Positions 44,716 through 61,300 of a DNA stretch of 64,000 nt are shown piece after piece. This DNA comes from Dipylidium caninum (taxonomy: Eukaryota > Platyhelminthes > Cestoda > Cyclophyllidea > Dipylidiidae), in contig QEYB01000180.1 of the NCBI GenBank assembly GCA_017562135.1, forward strand, positions 434,001-498,000, read 5' to 3'. The stretch's first letter is position 1. Each line of letters begins with the position of its first letter. Under the pieces are notes generated by a model. That model was given only the letters and a program-made list of their open reading frames with translations, ran no database searches and was not told where the DNA came from. The position numbers and the translations under genes were made by a program.

Positions 44716-47700
44716 GTGCCACGTATGTGGTGGTCTCCGATGTTGCCGACTGCGCACCCTCCGTCCCGCGTATGCACGAGAGATGGACTTCAGTCGTTTC
44801 CGTGGTGCGACTAAGTACTGAAAGGGTAAACGGTGCAGTGTGAAGGCTTTTGATGGGCGACTGATCCTATTTCATTAGGTACCTTCAAACCCTAACCAGA
44901 TATTTACCAGTGGATGGAAAAGCAATGTGGTCGGGTTACCCTACAAGGAGGACTAGACTGTCTGTTATGTAATGCTAGCATTCCGCAAACTGGAGGAAAT
45001 TGGCGCATGGAGCGGCTTGTGGTTGGCCCTGTCTTTGACCCAACAATTCCGCAGGTTCGAGTAGAATTTTAACTTTATGTATTTTTGAGACTTATCTTTG
45101 GTAAGCAGTCTTGATCTCTCTTAGTGTTCATGCCTTGGTGGTGTATCCAAAACCTTTGAGACTATAGCGCAATACAACATCTACTCATTAACTAATGAGT
45201 AGGTGGTATATAGTGTGCTAGAAAGTTGTTAGAAATTTATCTTTTGCGCGACATTTGGGCAAACTTCGAAGACCGGCAGTTGTCTCGACAGGCGATGCAT
45301 TGCGCTCACAGAGTTAAATGATCGGGGGCTTTGATTAACGCGAGAGTTAAAGGACCTGAAGGACTATCCTGGAGAATTGGGGGTCCCTTTGTTTCACTAT
45401 TCATCATTAACCAAGTTATGCAATCGATGGCAAGAGAATTTACGCTGGGCGAAGAGTCAACCTGTTTGGCTGTGGTTCTGCGGGCGCCTTTCTTACATAT
45501 TTGTTCCAAGGCACGAGGCGCTTGGCTTTAGCGACGGCGTGAACTTGCTTAGCTTTAGGGTGGTGACGCAAGATCGTTTACGTTCTCTTATGGCTTATTA
45601 ATGCTTTTGAAAAATTGTGAGATCTCAGGGTGTGGGAGTGAAAAAAGGCCCTGTCGACGTAGTGTTTCGAGAATGCAACCAACAGAACGTCCACGGTGCA
45701 GGTGTCTGGGAGGGGGGAAGATCCGCAAAGAAAAAAATTTCGAAAGAGCGTTCTGCCATGGCAACTCTCCAAATGTTGACTGTCTTTTCACTAATTGTTA
45801 CTCCTACAAAATGTGGTTCTAGTGAAAACTCTGGTGTTGTCGAAGCAACGGGGAGGCAATGAGTGCAGGCAGTAGAGTGTCACAGCGCCGCCTGCTGCGG
45901 TCCGGTGACGTCGACCAGCGCTGGGAGCGACATCGGGACGCAAAGGCCCCTGTGGCCCCTTCGCGCCAATCACTCACCAGAATGGGCCTTCACGACTGCC
46001 ATGATGTCAAAGCTTTCCACTTCGCATTGGGTCTATCTTCGGACTTGTTAATATACGCAGAGTTTTGCGCTGTCACCGGCGTTGAAGAGGCCACTGGGAC
46101 ACGAGTGATGGTGCAAACAACGTAAATTTATAAAAAAACGTGGAGTACTGATGGCCGTCATGAATGCCTCAATTTTTCTCAACGTAAAGCGAAAATCGCC
46201 ACATTGCGGTTCTCTAGAGGCTGTATTCGTGGAACGCTACTCTGTCCAACGACCCGATCACTCGGGTAATCTCGCATTTGCGTTGATGGGAGCAAAATCT
46301 GCCACAACCGCACAACCACCGGGACCCCATGGGCAAAATGTCAATGGAAGGTGCACTCGTTTGCAATCTCTGCGAGACGTAGACGCACCGCGACAGTGTG
46401 CCGCGTCTGACGCCCCACAGGCGACTTTCCGGGCGGACGATGAGGTGAGGTTTTGAGCGAACCCAAACGGGCGCGCAAGAGGCGAGACACACCCGCCACG
46501 CCGCCCCGCATGGTCGTCTTAGAAAGCTCTTGCCTCGGGCAGTGAGGCAGTGGTTTTCTCTCCCTCCCTCTCTCTCTCCTAGGGGTATGGGGAGAAAGCT
46601 GCCATTTTTTCAGGGTTAGTCCTCTTGCTGAAACGCCTGTGTAAGTGGCGGTGGCCTCTGAAGTACGTGGGTCAGGGCCACTTCCGGGGGCCAGCCGAGA
46701 AGTGGTCGAAAAGCGGTAGCCGCGACTGGTGCCGCCGGATTTGGTGTGAGCCGACATGGTTAGTTGAGAATGGCGTTTAAGTTGAACGGCGTCAGGGCGC
46801 GTCTGCCCCCACTGGCCTTTTTCGCCGCCATCTGATAACTCGGCGGTCAGACGGGACTGGCGTCACCACGGCACAGCGACGCCCCCTTGGCACCCGGCTG
46901 TCTGCAGACTGCGCGGCTCCAATCAAGTATTTCTCAAGTCTTAATTCTAGAAAGGGACGAATCCGTCTATCAAAATCCGTGGAGACGCCAGCTCTTGCAG
47001 CACACTTGGCCAAGTGGGCAGCCGGCAAAGAGCGATGACTGAAACTTGGGTGTTTTGCTACACAAGAAGCCTTGGCTTGCGTGCTCCGGAGAAGGCGGCG
47101 AATATGGTGAATGCAGGTCAACTAGCAAGCGCGGTACAAAACACAGCCTCGGCGAATGACATTAAACATGACGCCGGGGTCCAAACGGGTCCAATATTTT
47201 TCAAAAGGGCGGTGTTGACGGACAACGTGACGGCGGCTCTTGGAGGGCAAAGGCGAACCCAACAGGACAGCAGGTACTGCCCAGAGTCGAAGGAGGAAAG
47301 GCAGTGATGGAGACTCCACCCTGTGCCCAACTAACGGGGGCGCAATTGGCGCCAGTTCACGGAGCACAAGCGCCCGGAGCGACGGTCCGCTCGCTCCTTG
47401 AGCGAGGCCCCTTTGACGGTGCGGTCCGGTCCCTCCGGTTCGCAGTGCGAGGTGGGAGGTGGAGAAGAACGCCGTCGAGAAGGCGTTTCTCGGTGGCGGA
47501 GGTGTCTTTCGGGCTGGCGCGCTCTAAAATTGCAGTCTCCGAGGTGGCAGCCTGCGGCACCTGGACGTGGTGTCGTGCAACTGTAATCAACAAGGCAGTT
47601 AAACGCGGCCAAAACCGCCCACCTTTGTGGGGATGCTGACGTGGCGAGGTGTGCGCAAAAACGAGTGTGACATTTATGTTATCGCATTTACTATCGGTGG

Positions 47701-48054
47701 AGGAGTTCTTTGGAGCGAATTCCTTCCTGTTGGTTTGGCGAGTGGACGGTTGAGGGATCTGTTTATCCTGGTGGGCATGCAGTGTCGGAGATCGGATTGC
47801 GACGGGAATGGCGGCACTCGCGGCCCGCACGCCAGCACAGACCACCCCGCGGTGTCCCCTCCGGGGAGCGAAGGCGCTGGTCTCGCTTCCAGTTGGCAGA
47901 CGGGAGGGAATTTCGTCCACCACCCGTGGCCAGCTCCCCGGGCCCTCAGTCAGTGCTGTGACCCTCGCCTTTGCGGCTGGAACCGAGAGCGCGACAGCCG
48001 TACAACGAGAGAACAACGGCGGCCGGGGAGTGGAGGGACTCCTCCGCCTCCGTC

Positions 48055-48097
48055 TCCGCCTCCCGCCTCCCGCCTCCCGCCTCCCGCCTCCCGCCTC
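48055..48097. repeat. Tandem 7-bp repeat (CCCGCCT)n
   Basis: About six tandem units of CCCGCCT, strongly strand-asymmetric (pyrimidine-rich on the plus strand). Confidence 0.85.
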
Positions 48098-50227
48098 CAC
48101 CTCAGCAACATTGAGTCCTGCTGCAGCAAGCGAGTGGAGAGGCCCATATGCTGTCAGCAGAAGTTCACCAACGTGGCGACTCTTGCATCCCATTTCCATA
48201 ATTTGTCATCGCATCGTTTGTGATGGACTCAGTGAATTTTAACCAGTTTCACATAAAAAATGGAAAGTGAACTGCTAGCGGAATTAATTATCAGTTGTGT
48301 TAATTATCAAATTCTAAACACACCCATTTTTCAGAAAAAGAGTGGGTAATGGGATGCCACCACAGCCGCCACCGCCTCTGCCCAGCCCGCCGCCGGTGCG
48401 CTCCGCCGCCTGCGGGACGAGGAACCGGGGACACCGCGGCCGCCGCCCCGGGCCCGACGGTGGTGCTGAGGCGCCCCGACGCGTCGGACGGGCCTGGCGT
48501 CGCGGTAAAGAGGCCGCTTGCCAGTCGAGGCGAGACCAAGTGTCCGAAGAATGCGTTACGAGTGGGAATGGCGTTCGGGAGCCGAGGCTTCGACGCGTCA
48601 AGCGGTGCTGTGCGAGAACTGATGACACGACGGGTTGGACGATGCGGGGCGCTAAGGGGCGGTAAGGGGCGGTGGGGGGCGGTGGAGGCTTGGGAGCGCC
48701 CGAAGAGGAGAGCGAAGCGGGGCAGGCGAAAGCACCGCCCCGATCCACTGGCAGTCGAGCGGATCACATTCCTCGGGATTTGTCAGTAATCAAAGACAAG
48801 CCACTTTTAGCTGTGGCAATGACAAATAGTTGTGCTGAGAGAGCGTTGTCTGTGATCACAAATCAGTCTGCTTGTGGTACAACGCCTCAAAAAACGCAGG
48901 ACCGAGATTTGCGAGGCCCTCGCTCGCTCGCCGGCGCGAGGAGGTGGCGACCCGCCATGGGCAGCCCCGGCGGACGGCGGTGGGCCGCGCCCGCCTCGCC
49001 GCCCCGGCGCTCCGTGCCAACGCCTGGCAAAACGCTGAGTGCGCTTTCCATGCAAATGCATTTCATCCAGGCGAAGTGACAAGTGGCGAATATGCATACT
49101 GACAGCCACACCTCTCCACGCCCTGACACGCTCCCTTGACTGGTCTGTGGCTCTCGGCGGTGTGAAAAAGTCTTCGGGCAAAATTTACGGCTGCAGTTAG
49201 CCTCCTCTCATTTGTAGCCTTATTTTCGTTTCTGAGCCTGAATGATTTGACATGCAAATTTGCGGAGGAGCCAGCACAAGTTCGGGGGCCCGAGAGGCGA
49301 AGCCTCGGAACCGCCGGGTGCGCCTGGTCGCTGCCGGCTGTGCGTCCCGCAGAAGAGGAGGAGGAGGAGGAGTCGATTGCCAACAACGGCGACGGCGACG
49401 GCGTCTGGGGAACAGAAATTGCGGCGACATTAATTCGCACGGCCACTGCTGAAGGGGGGAGGCCGACGGCCCGCTCGAATGCGGCTCCAACACCCGGAAA
49501 TGAGACACGCATCGGTTGTCCGCGTGGCCGCACAAACAATCCGGCGGCTGCGCACGAAGCAGCAGACGAGGGACCGTGACGGCTTCCCCCTTGTTTACTT
49601 TCGGGGTGGGGCCGGGGCCGAAGTGGAGGTGGCGCGCACAATGAAAGCTCGACTCGGTGTTATCAGCTTTACTAAATACGCTTAGAGTGACGCGCAAAGT
49701 GGCGAAAAATGTCCACCTTTCTCGTCACGGGCTCTGTCTCTTAGGGTCGTTGGACGGTGCTGTGAGCGACAGTGGAAGCACCGAAGACTTCCGCAATGGT
49801 CCTCGCGAGGTCGAAACCGCTATTAAATAGAGTAGCTTCCTGTGGGGATTTGGAAGCCTTAATCTACGCCTCCTCCACCGCGGTGTGCAGCCCTGACCAG
49901 TCCAGCTCGATCCAGCTCGGCCCAACTCAGGGCAAGACAGGCCGGAGCTGGGCGGGGTCAGCTGCGGGCTCACGTCCTTCGGCGCGCGATGCGGCGAGCA
50001 CCGCTGAGCACACGAACGGGTGCACTTCGGCTTCGAACCGAAAAGGCCATTCGCCCCAACTGTCAGAAGCACCGAGTCGCCTCAGCGCTGAGAGCGGCCC
50101 GCGCTTAAGTAGAGTGGAGGCTGGCGCTGAGCGCGCGAGTCCTCCCAGCCACCCGCGTCTGCATACAAATCACTGTTTACACACGGCGGCCTCGAGTGAT
50201 AGGCGGAGACGTCTTGTCCCCAGGTGC

Positions 50228-50234
50228 TATAAAA
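50228..50234 (+). promoter_or_regulatory. TATA box of TMEM144 paralogue B
   Basis: TATAAAA 45 bp before the ATG at 50,279. This spacing fits a core promoter with a very short 5' UTR. The surrounding sequence is CpG-rich. Confidence 0.5.
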
Positions 50235-50278
50235 GCCGATCAGGTAAACTGGCGCGCAACTCGGACCTCGCCCGCGCC

Positions 50279-53200
50279 ATGAACTCGTCCGACGTCCTCC
50301 TCGGTGCCAACAGGACCGCCACCCCCCTCTCGATGACCTCGCCCACCTTTGGCTACATAGCCATTGTCGTTTGTGCGGTCTGCTTCGGCACCAACTACCT
50401 GCCTGTGAAAAAGTTCAACATGGGCGACGGTGAGCCACCTTCTGGGATGCCATTCGCGCTTAACATTAACATTAACCGCGTCGGCTTCGCGCCCACCGGG
50501 AAGCGGCACCGCCTGCCCGACGCAGGCCGGACTGGCGAGCTGCCTGCCGCGCTGATCCATAGGGGCCTCCAGTGTCGTAAAACCAAAGGTAGACACTTCC
50601 AAAGTTACGATGTTGGCACCATCGCTATTCGCGCTCAACATTAGCACACAGAAACAAGCGAGACGAGGTGAGCTGCTTTGTCTCTCCTTCTCCTTCTCCG
50701 ACCAGCATCGCCGGAGGAAGCTGGGAAGTCGGCGTCTCTGGCGCGTCCTCTGAGACACGCACCATCCCGGCCGCCGTAGCGCCCGTGGCCACAGCTGCGG
50801 AGGTGAGTGCCATCCGCCGCTCCTGCGCCCAAGGCCCTTTCGACTGGGCTGGAAGAGGAGGACTGTCAACTTTTGCCCCTCTGTCTGCGAGCACCGGCAT
50901 CCTGTCCGCGGCCTGAAGCTGAGCTGCCGCACTGGAAGCCGACAGGCGCCGTAGAAGGAGGACAATGGCCCCACATCACAAAATTTAACCGCCCTCACCC
51001 TCACCTTCACCCTCAACCTCACCCTCCTCCTCCTCCTAGGCATGTTCTTCCAGTGGATGATGTGCAATGCGATTTTGCTCGTGGGTGTCATCGTCAACTG
51101 CTCGGTCGGCTGTCCCCCGTTTCACCCTCTTGCGATGCTCGGTGGCGCGCTCTGGGCAGTCGGTGAGTAACTTTGAGTCCTCATGCGGACAGTGACTGTG
51201 GTGGTGTCCCGAACAATCGTGTTTGATGCCCCTCGGCAGCATCCCCGCCGCACCGGCGAGGAGAGCGGGCGGTCCTCGGCGCCGAGGGCGAATCGGGTCG
51301 CTCCGATTGGGCCGAGTCCCAAAACGACCCTCTCATGAGATCTCGCTCAAACCGGCGGCCATCGCGCTTCCCTCGGTGCGCACCACCACTTCCCCACACT
51401 AACCGCAGTTTGTTCGCGTTCTAGGCAATTCGCTGAGCGTTACGATTATTGAAGCGATCGGCGTCGGCCTCGGCATAATCCTCTGGTCCATGTCCAACAT
51501 GCTCTTCGGTTTCGCCACCAGCCGGTACGTGTTTGCCGATGTGCGTGTCGAGGCGTGTCGAGCCTCCTTGACCCTCTTGTCCCCCTAACATGCGCGTGAA
51601 GGTGCCTCTGACGAGCGTCTTAGCGGCATTTCTCCCTCACACTAGATTCGGTTGGTTTGGCGTTGCTAAGAAGATCCCCAAGAAACCCATTATGAACTAC
51701 ATCGGAGTCGCGATCGCCCTTGGGAGGTGAGAGACCTTTCCTCGCATATTTTGGCCCTCTCATTGACAAACTCACGCTGCCGTCTCCCGGAACCCTCGCG
51801 GCTTGCCCCCTGCGCGGACAAAACGCCTGCCGAGGAGACGGTTTGTGGGGCATTTGGAGGGGAGAGTCGAGACAGTTGACCATTAGGCCTCCACCTGCCG
51901 TATTCCGTGCGCTGTAATTGGACCCCGTCCGTATTTTGTCTCTGCACCACGCAGTGTCATCATCTTCGCGGCGATAAGACCCAACCAGCCGGAGAGCCGG
52001 AAGGAGACGTCCGACGAGGGGGACGGTCAGGAGGAGATTCGCATGGAGCGCATCACCGCCAAGGCGCTCCTCCCCGCCGAACGCGAAACCGCCGGCAAGT
52101 GTGGACGCATTTGCAAGCCGGTCTCGAGCATGCCCCTGGCGCAAAGGCGGATCATGTGAGTTGCTCCACGGCACCGTGACACCCGACGCTCCCCAGAGCG
52201 CTGGGGCGCAGTTGCCCCGGTCGGCGGCCGCCACCGAGAAGCTGAACCTTTCCTGAACACACTTTTCTCCGGCCTCTTCACCTTCTCGAACTGCTGACGC
52301 CACCGCGCCCTGGCTGAGCTGTGGCGCGAGAGTCGACTAGTGAGGAATTCATAGCGCCTGGATTCCCCGAAGCGGAAGGGCATTTCCTTTGCGCTGTCTG
52401 CCCCTGTGTCTCCGTGACGCGCGACTTTAAGTCAAATCTGCCACCTTCTTCTACTGCGCACACGCACGACACCAGTGCAAAACGAATCGGTGTGTTTCTT
52501 TTAGAGGCGTGATTCTGGCAGTCGTGGTTGGTTCCCTCTACGGCAACACTTTCGTCCCGACCCAGTACATACAGACGTGGTACCTGGGCGCCAGCAAAGA
52601 GGGTAAAGACCCACTGCCTCCACCTTATTTTCCGGTCTCCGGACGCCCCCGCTCCGTTAATGTCTCCCGCCTGCACCTTTCCAGGACTCCATTACGTGTT
52701 CGCCAACTTCGTGGGCATCTGGATGGCCTCGACGGCAATCTTCCTAATCTACTCCATGGGAAAGAAAAACAGACCCTGGATTCCGCATAACAACGCCATT
52801 CTCCCGGCTCTGGTCAGCGGCGCGCTTTGGGGCACCGCCCAGTCCGCCTGGTTCGTGGCCAACGCGGCGCTCGGCGAACCCGTCACCTTCCCCATCATTA
52901 CCACATGCCCCGCCCTTATCGCCACCGTCTGCGGCATGATCTTCTTCAAGGAAATTACCGTACGTTCACCAGGTTGTCTGAACTCACCGGTGGCCTCGTT
53001 TCCTGCGTCTGAGAGGCACGTTTTACGAATCACTTGTTCACCTGCGTCGACAACAAAAGATTACGGGTGGCGGGCGGGAGGGCGCAGACGCGCCTCGTTT
53101 GCGTCGGCTCTCCAGTCAGCCTTATGCGAATGAGATGCGCAGGTGTAGACACACTGCGAGGGCAAATCGCTCCTCGCCGCAGGGGCCTAACACGCAGAGC

Positions 53201-53327
53201 ACTGCGGGGCTGCTCAGTGGCGACTGGTTCCTCCCTCTTTCAGGGTAAAAGAAACTACATTCTACTGACGATGGCCTTCTGTGTGACCATCGTCGGCGTT
53301 GTCCTCAATGCCCTGTCGAACGTCTAA
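50279..53327 (+). CDS. TMEM144: Transmembrane protein 144 homologue (paralogue B, GC-rich copy), complete
   Basis: Eight exons: 50,279-50,429, 51,040-51,162, 51,425-51,524, 51,646-51,726, 51,955-52,155, 52,505-52,602, 52,685-52,959 and 53,244-53,327, giving 370 residues. All donors are GT with good consensus except mild deviations. Landmarks: FGTNYLPVKKFNMGDG, GMFFQWMMCNAILLVG, FHPLAMLGGALWAV, GLGIILWSMSNMLFGF, RFGWFGVAKKIPKK, ILAVVVGSLYGNTFVPTQY, HYVFANFVGIWM, AWFVANAALGEPVTFPII and GKRNYILLTMAFCVT. Together these give ten hydrophobic segments in the TMEM144 order. The loop between helices 5 and 6 is acidic (RKETSDEGDGQEEIRMERI). The likely role is transport of sugars or similar solutes across an intracellular or plasma membrane, inferred from family only. 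A TATA box precedes the ATG. Its mirror copy on the minus strand at 36.9-40.5 kb shares intron positions and phases. Confidence 0.95.
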
Positions 53328-53953
53328 GCCGAGGACTCCTCTGCGCGCTTTCCAACTGGTCTTTTACACGAAAATCCCACTCCTCCACGGCACATATGCA
53401 CATCTGCCCTTCTCCTCCATCCACCGACCGCCTCTCTGCACCTCCTCGCTCGTGGGAACTGTGATAGACCGTTTGGTTGACGTTTCGTTGTTACGAGCAA
53501 CTGCGGTGTACTGAAAAATTAGTGACTTTTGTCTGCTCCCCGGCGGGCTGGTGTGGGGCGAGTCGTCTCTGCGGGCGACCCAAGAGTCTGGGTAAACGGT
53601 GAAGGGGAAGGCGAGTATGTGATGCCTTTGCCGGGACTGCAAGATCCCCGAGGGCAGAGGAGGCGCTTTCAAGGACGGCGAGAGACCTCTCCTCCCCCGT
53701 CCGGGCGCCTGACTCCGCTGGGTGTCGGTGCACACGACCAGACCGTCACCGCGGTGAGGGGCGGGCGAAACACGGCCGCGACACCATCCTCGCAGTTCAC
53801 ACGACGTGGGCAAGGGAGGATAAACTCTACCATCTCGGGACTTTGCTCGTGGCCAAGTAAATGCGGCGTTGGGCTCGGTGTGAGCGGAGGTGCAACAAAT
53901 GACCTCTGAATGGCAAAGTGTGTGTGTGAATGTGCACCTCCACAATTTAGGTA

Positions 53954-53959
53954 AATAAA
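53954..53959 (+). terminator. Polyadenylation signal AATAAA after TMEM144 paralogue B
   Basis: AATAAA about 627 bp after the stop codon on the same strand, following a GT-rich patch. Confidence 0.45.
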
Positions 53960-53969
53960 GCAGGAACAG

Positions 53970-54980
53970 TGACTGTCAAGTGCCATCTGAGTTACATTGT
54001 TCGGCCAGAGACGGTTGAACGCGGTCAACTTTACGAAGTTAACCCCACTTGTAGTCCCACTGAGTCAACGGCAGGAGAAGATTTGGCTTTCGAAAAATCC
54101 CGTGTGAGGAAACATTTTCGCCTTGGGCGCTTCCTTCAAGGTAAAAGCCTTGTGAAGTACCCACGGGAAGACCTCGTGGCACATTTTCAACCCCTCTAAG
54201 GTTATGCATGAGTTTGAACTCCTCCTTCGCTGCGTTCCTCTCCAGGACATTGGCGCATGCGGCGTATGCGAGAGCTCATCTAATGAGGACGGCCGGGCGT
54301 TGTGCGGCATCAAATGCGGCAATGTGTATGTGAACTGAGATCGGGGCAGCTTAGAGAGTGTTTTCTAGGTAAAGGGTCGAAATCTTCGTCCCAGAAGCAG
54401 CAAGGCAAATAGGGCATTGAGGATTGAGCTTTCCTGACATTGGATTCTAAACGCCAATAAATTCTTATAATTTTCGAACACTCTTCGACCCACCTAAATC
54501 GAACTGTATGCGATTTAGCAAAAGTACTGCGATGAAGAAACTGTCTGATCAAATTGCCAAAGGAAGTAAAGAAAAACTATCAACTACTTACTACATATTA
54601 GTAGATTAAATGGAACGCTAGGGGATAGACATTTCCTCCCTTGCCGGAGGCCTACCTTAGTACTTCACCGACTGCATCCATTCCCTCAGCCAGAAACAGG
54701 ACGTTTTTGTACCCCCGATTAATTGTAGAGGTTGTGGCACGTTCATTTCACTCTGGCTCACACTCTATGAGGCGTCCATGCTAGGTAATCTCAGACCACA
54801 TATGAAAAGGTGAACACAGATAACTATTTACATTTGAACATCCTCTGTTTACTAACAAAGCCAAAATCAACCATATGCTCCACAGCACTGGGCTTCTACT
54901 ACGTGATTTATTAGTGCGTAAAAAAAGGCATAGCAAGTGAGGCGATGTTCCATCGTCCGTCGTACGGCAAGAAAGTCATC
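53970..54980. other. Intergenic region between convergent TMEM144 B and arrestin gene 3' ends
   Basis: Relatively AT-rich island in the GC-rich domain. It should hold the 3' UTR of the minus-strand arrestin gene. No exon seen. Confidence 0.45.
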
Positions 54981-54983
54981 AGG

Positions 54984-58153
<3,170 letters not shown>

Positions 58154-58330
58154 CTGACATGCAAAAGGCTGTGCTACTGTACGAAAAAAGAGGTTTCTTC
58201 AATGGACTACCTAGAAGAGAGCTTAAAGGCGACCTTCTGCGCTGGTGACAGAAGGAGGCGACAGTAAAGTGGGTGAATGGGGGGCAGCGGGGTTTGGCAG
58301 GCCCACGAGCCAGGCGGGGCTGCCGCTCAC

Positions 58331-61300
58331 CGCGTGCACGGGAGTTGTTGAGCCTACGACAGGGGATGGGCTCACTTACGTGGCGGGCTCTAAAACGGAG
58401 AAAGCAGACAAGTTAGGCTGCCAGAGACTGTCCTGCAACCCCCTCGTCGCCCGTTGCCGGCTGCCGCCCTCCCCTCGAGGCAGGCTAGCTTCCACTGCCT
58501 CCGGCCAGTAGCAGCCCACCCAATCGGTGCTGGGGCCGCATGGCCGGGGGGGGAGATGACCAGCGGCCTTTAAGTTGTTATCTTGCGTTGCCGGTGTTAT
58601 GAAATAGTGAGTTTCTGACGCACGAGGGTGGATAGTCTGGGAAGGGCTCACTTACCTCTTGAGGCTTCCAATCCTGCAATGTGGAGCACAAGAAGGGTGA
58701 GTGTTAGGGGCAATTGTGTTGAGGACACCTGCGGCACGACGCCCCGCGGCGCGGTGGAGTAACGGCGCCGAACGGCAGCTCCGCTGACAGAAGTCCACGC
58801 ACTCATGGCTTTAAAGGGATGTGATTTCTGCCCCCACGCACTCAGCACTCCACACGCTCTGGTGCTCATCGCACAACGACCTGTCAGACCTCCTAACTGC
58901 CCTCCCCCCACTTGTGGTGACCTTCAGTGATCGGTGCGTCTCGCCCCACCCCGAAGACACTGCACTCACATGCTGATTAGCGTCGGGGCGCTGCTGCCCG
59001 CGGTAGGACTAGGCTGGGGTGTCAGGGTTTGGGATGCGTCCGAATAGAAAAGCGCTAATAGGGAAAGTCAAAAATGCTCACATTTGTTGGGGATTGTGGC
59101 TGAAAATGGAGAAAAGAGTCTGTGAGTGAGTGGAAAATGCGAGAAGAGGCATCAAGTTGAGGAGTGAGCGGAAGCGTTGTAAGTGGCATGGTAAGTGGTC
59201 TCGTCAACTTGTCAGAATCACCGGAGTTAGCGCAGGCCTTGGGGATCGCAGCGTTTCCCCTCGGCCTCGGCGGACGTGCGCAGAGAAGCGCAACGGGGCG
59301 TTCTGCTACGCGCCGTCCGGCTGATGATGTTGGGGGGAATTAGCCACACCCGCGCCACCGGGGGCTCTGGACTTTCTCCCCCGCGGGGGGCTAATCACCC
59401 CCCAGTAATGTTAGACGCTGTGAGGAGCATCCGGAGGTCTTACGCGCTCCACTGGTTGGCCGGAGTTATACCAACGGATGGGCTGTGAGAGAAAATGCCG
59501 TTTCTGTTAGGCGGCCTTAGACAAGTGCGGAGGCGGGGGTTACACCGGCCGTTCTTGTACCGAGACATCGTTGAATCTCCCCACCACTAACTCACACAAC
59601 TTACCGGCCGTTGAGAAGGGTAGTTCTGCAATGACATGGAGCAGTGAGAGGGGTGAGCGCTCTTGCGGTGATTAGAGGGCGAGGGTGAGGCGGGCGCTGC
59701 GACGTGCGTCGCGTGTTAGCTGAGGGGTTACTGAAGTGACGTTCTGGGCGGCGCCGCCACCGATGCGCCCTACGCCGGACGGAGCTGCAACAGTCCACGC
59801 CCCGTCCATGCAAATGGTGCTACTTACAAGGTCGTCTCCCTGTGGAAAGGGCAAAAGTCGGCTTCAGTGTTAGAGGTTGCTCTGCCCAACATCTGGGGAC
59901 GAGACGTTTCTTACCTAGTACGGCGATTCGTCTAAAATGGGAAAGTGTGGGATCAGAACAGGAGGGCCCGGGACAGCCGCATTGGACCACCTCGGCGCAG
60001 GAGGCCGCCCCTGCGCGCAGCGGCGCCAGACGAGCGCCTGCCGCGGGCAGCAGCGCCCCGACGGCGGCCGCCACACGCCCGGCCGCCCCGGCGTCTGCAG
60101 ACGTGGGGCGTCTTGCGTTTCGGGGCGGCAAGGAGTGGGGCTTTTCCGCGGAGGCGGCGACCGCGGCTCTCAGTCTCCCACCATGCGTCGCATTCCCCTC
60201 ACCTGTGTAGAAGGATCCAGGTGCGCTGAAATTGTTGTTCCCAGAAGTGGTGCGATTGCGTGGGCGATACCAGTCGGCTGCAATATTCGACGAGTACGAT
60301 GCGGTTAACTTCTGCCTTGCAACGTGCCGCCTGGCCTCAAGGAGTCCGGGACTCGCTACATCAGGGGCTGTGGGCAGCACTCCCATCCTCCGGCGCGTGC
60401 AGCACCTCGACTTCGGCGACCTTGTGGGCGACCGCCGGGTCTCGGGACTGAAGTTGTCAACCTCGTTCTGCGCCACCCGGCGACCGACACATGAAATGGC
60501 TGCGCTTTAGTTGCGGCAGTGAAGTCGGCGCTGTTAAGTGCCCTCGTCCGCGGCGACGAGGGGGAAGTCGCTCCTGCCTGGCCCGCCCCAGCGTAGCGGG
60601 TCCCGGCGCAACGCTCCCGGGCCTCACGCACGTCCCACTTCCTACCTGAGTCGAAGTAGGACACACCTCCGTCGGCGTAGTTGTAGCTCGGTCGGCCTAG
60701 AGTGTCAAATGGGAAGACGGTTAACGAGAACGTCGGCGGCCTCGAGACTAGCGCGCGAAGTGGTCTAGGCGTTGCACCACATTCTCGACTACAACCGACC
60801 GACTTTTCGCGCGCCTCTGCTCATCGTGTGTCAGTGTGGGGCAGCTTGGGAAGTTTAAGGAGTCGGAGACCTACTCGCTGATGTTCCGTAGTGCGAACTG
60901 ATGTCGTCTGAAATGCAGGACCGGTGTGATGAGGGCGCTCAGCGTCACTTGGCCGCGACACACTGAAACAAGTAGGGCCAAACTCACCGAAGTAGTTGCC
61001 TAATGGTAAAAACACGAAATAGTGACTCCGCGCAAAAGGCGAGCGCAGCGTAGCTTAACACCTCGCGGTGGGGCCACCAGCGAGAACGGGACTTACGGGG
61101 CGCGTTGAACTGCGGCGCTGAAGGACAAGGAAAAAGGCGGTCATTTGGGCATTTGGGGTGAAGGAGGAGTAGCTGGTGCGGACGGGCGTGGCATATCGCA
61201 GCGCCAGAACCGGGGGGAAGGCGACGAAGGGAGCCTCTGAGGCAATCAGTGACCATAACCGAGGTGGATCATGCAGACAGACAAACTCTTTGTGGACACT

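Larger units (their letters stand above)
43900..50220. other. Gene-free stretch crossing from AT-rich to GC-rich
   Basis: Contains the Smad 3' UTR, then an abrupt rise in GC near 44,370. A perfect hairpin and a compound palindrome lie at 44,592-44,715, a pyrimidine tract (TCCCTCCCTCTCTCTCTCC) at about 46,560 and a 7-bp repeat at 48,055. Long frames such as 47,357-48,199 (minus) are chance open frames of GC-rich DNA. No exon supported. Confidence 0.45.

Noticed and set aside
47357..48199. 280-residue minus-strand ORF
   Set aside because: Overlaps a 7-bp tandem repeat and has the composition of chance GC-rich frames.
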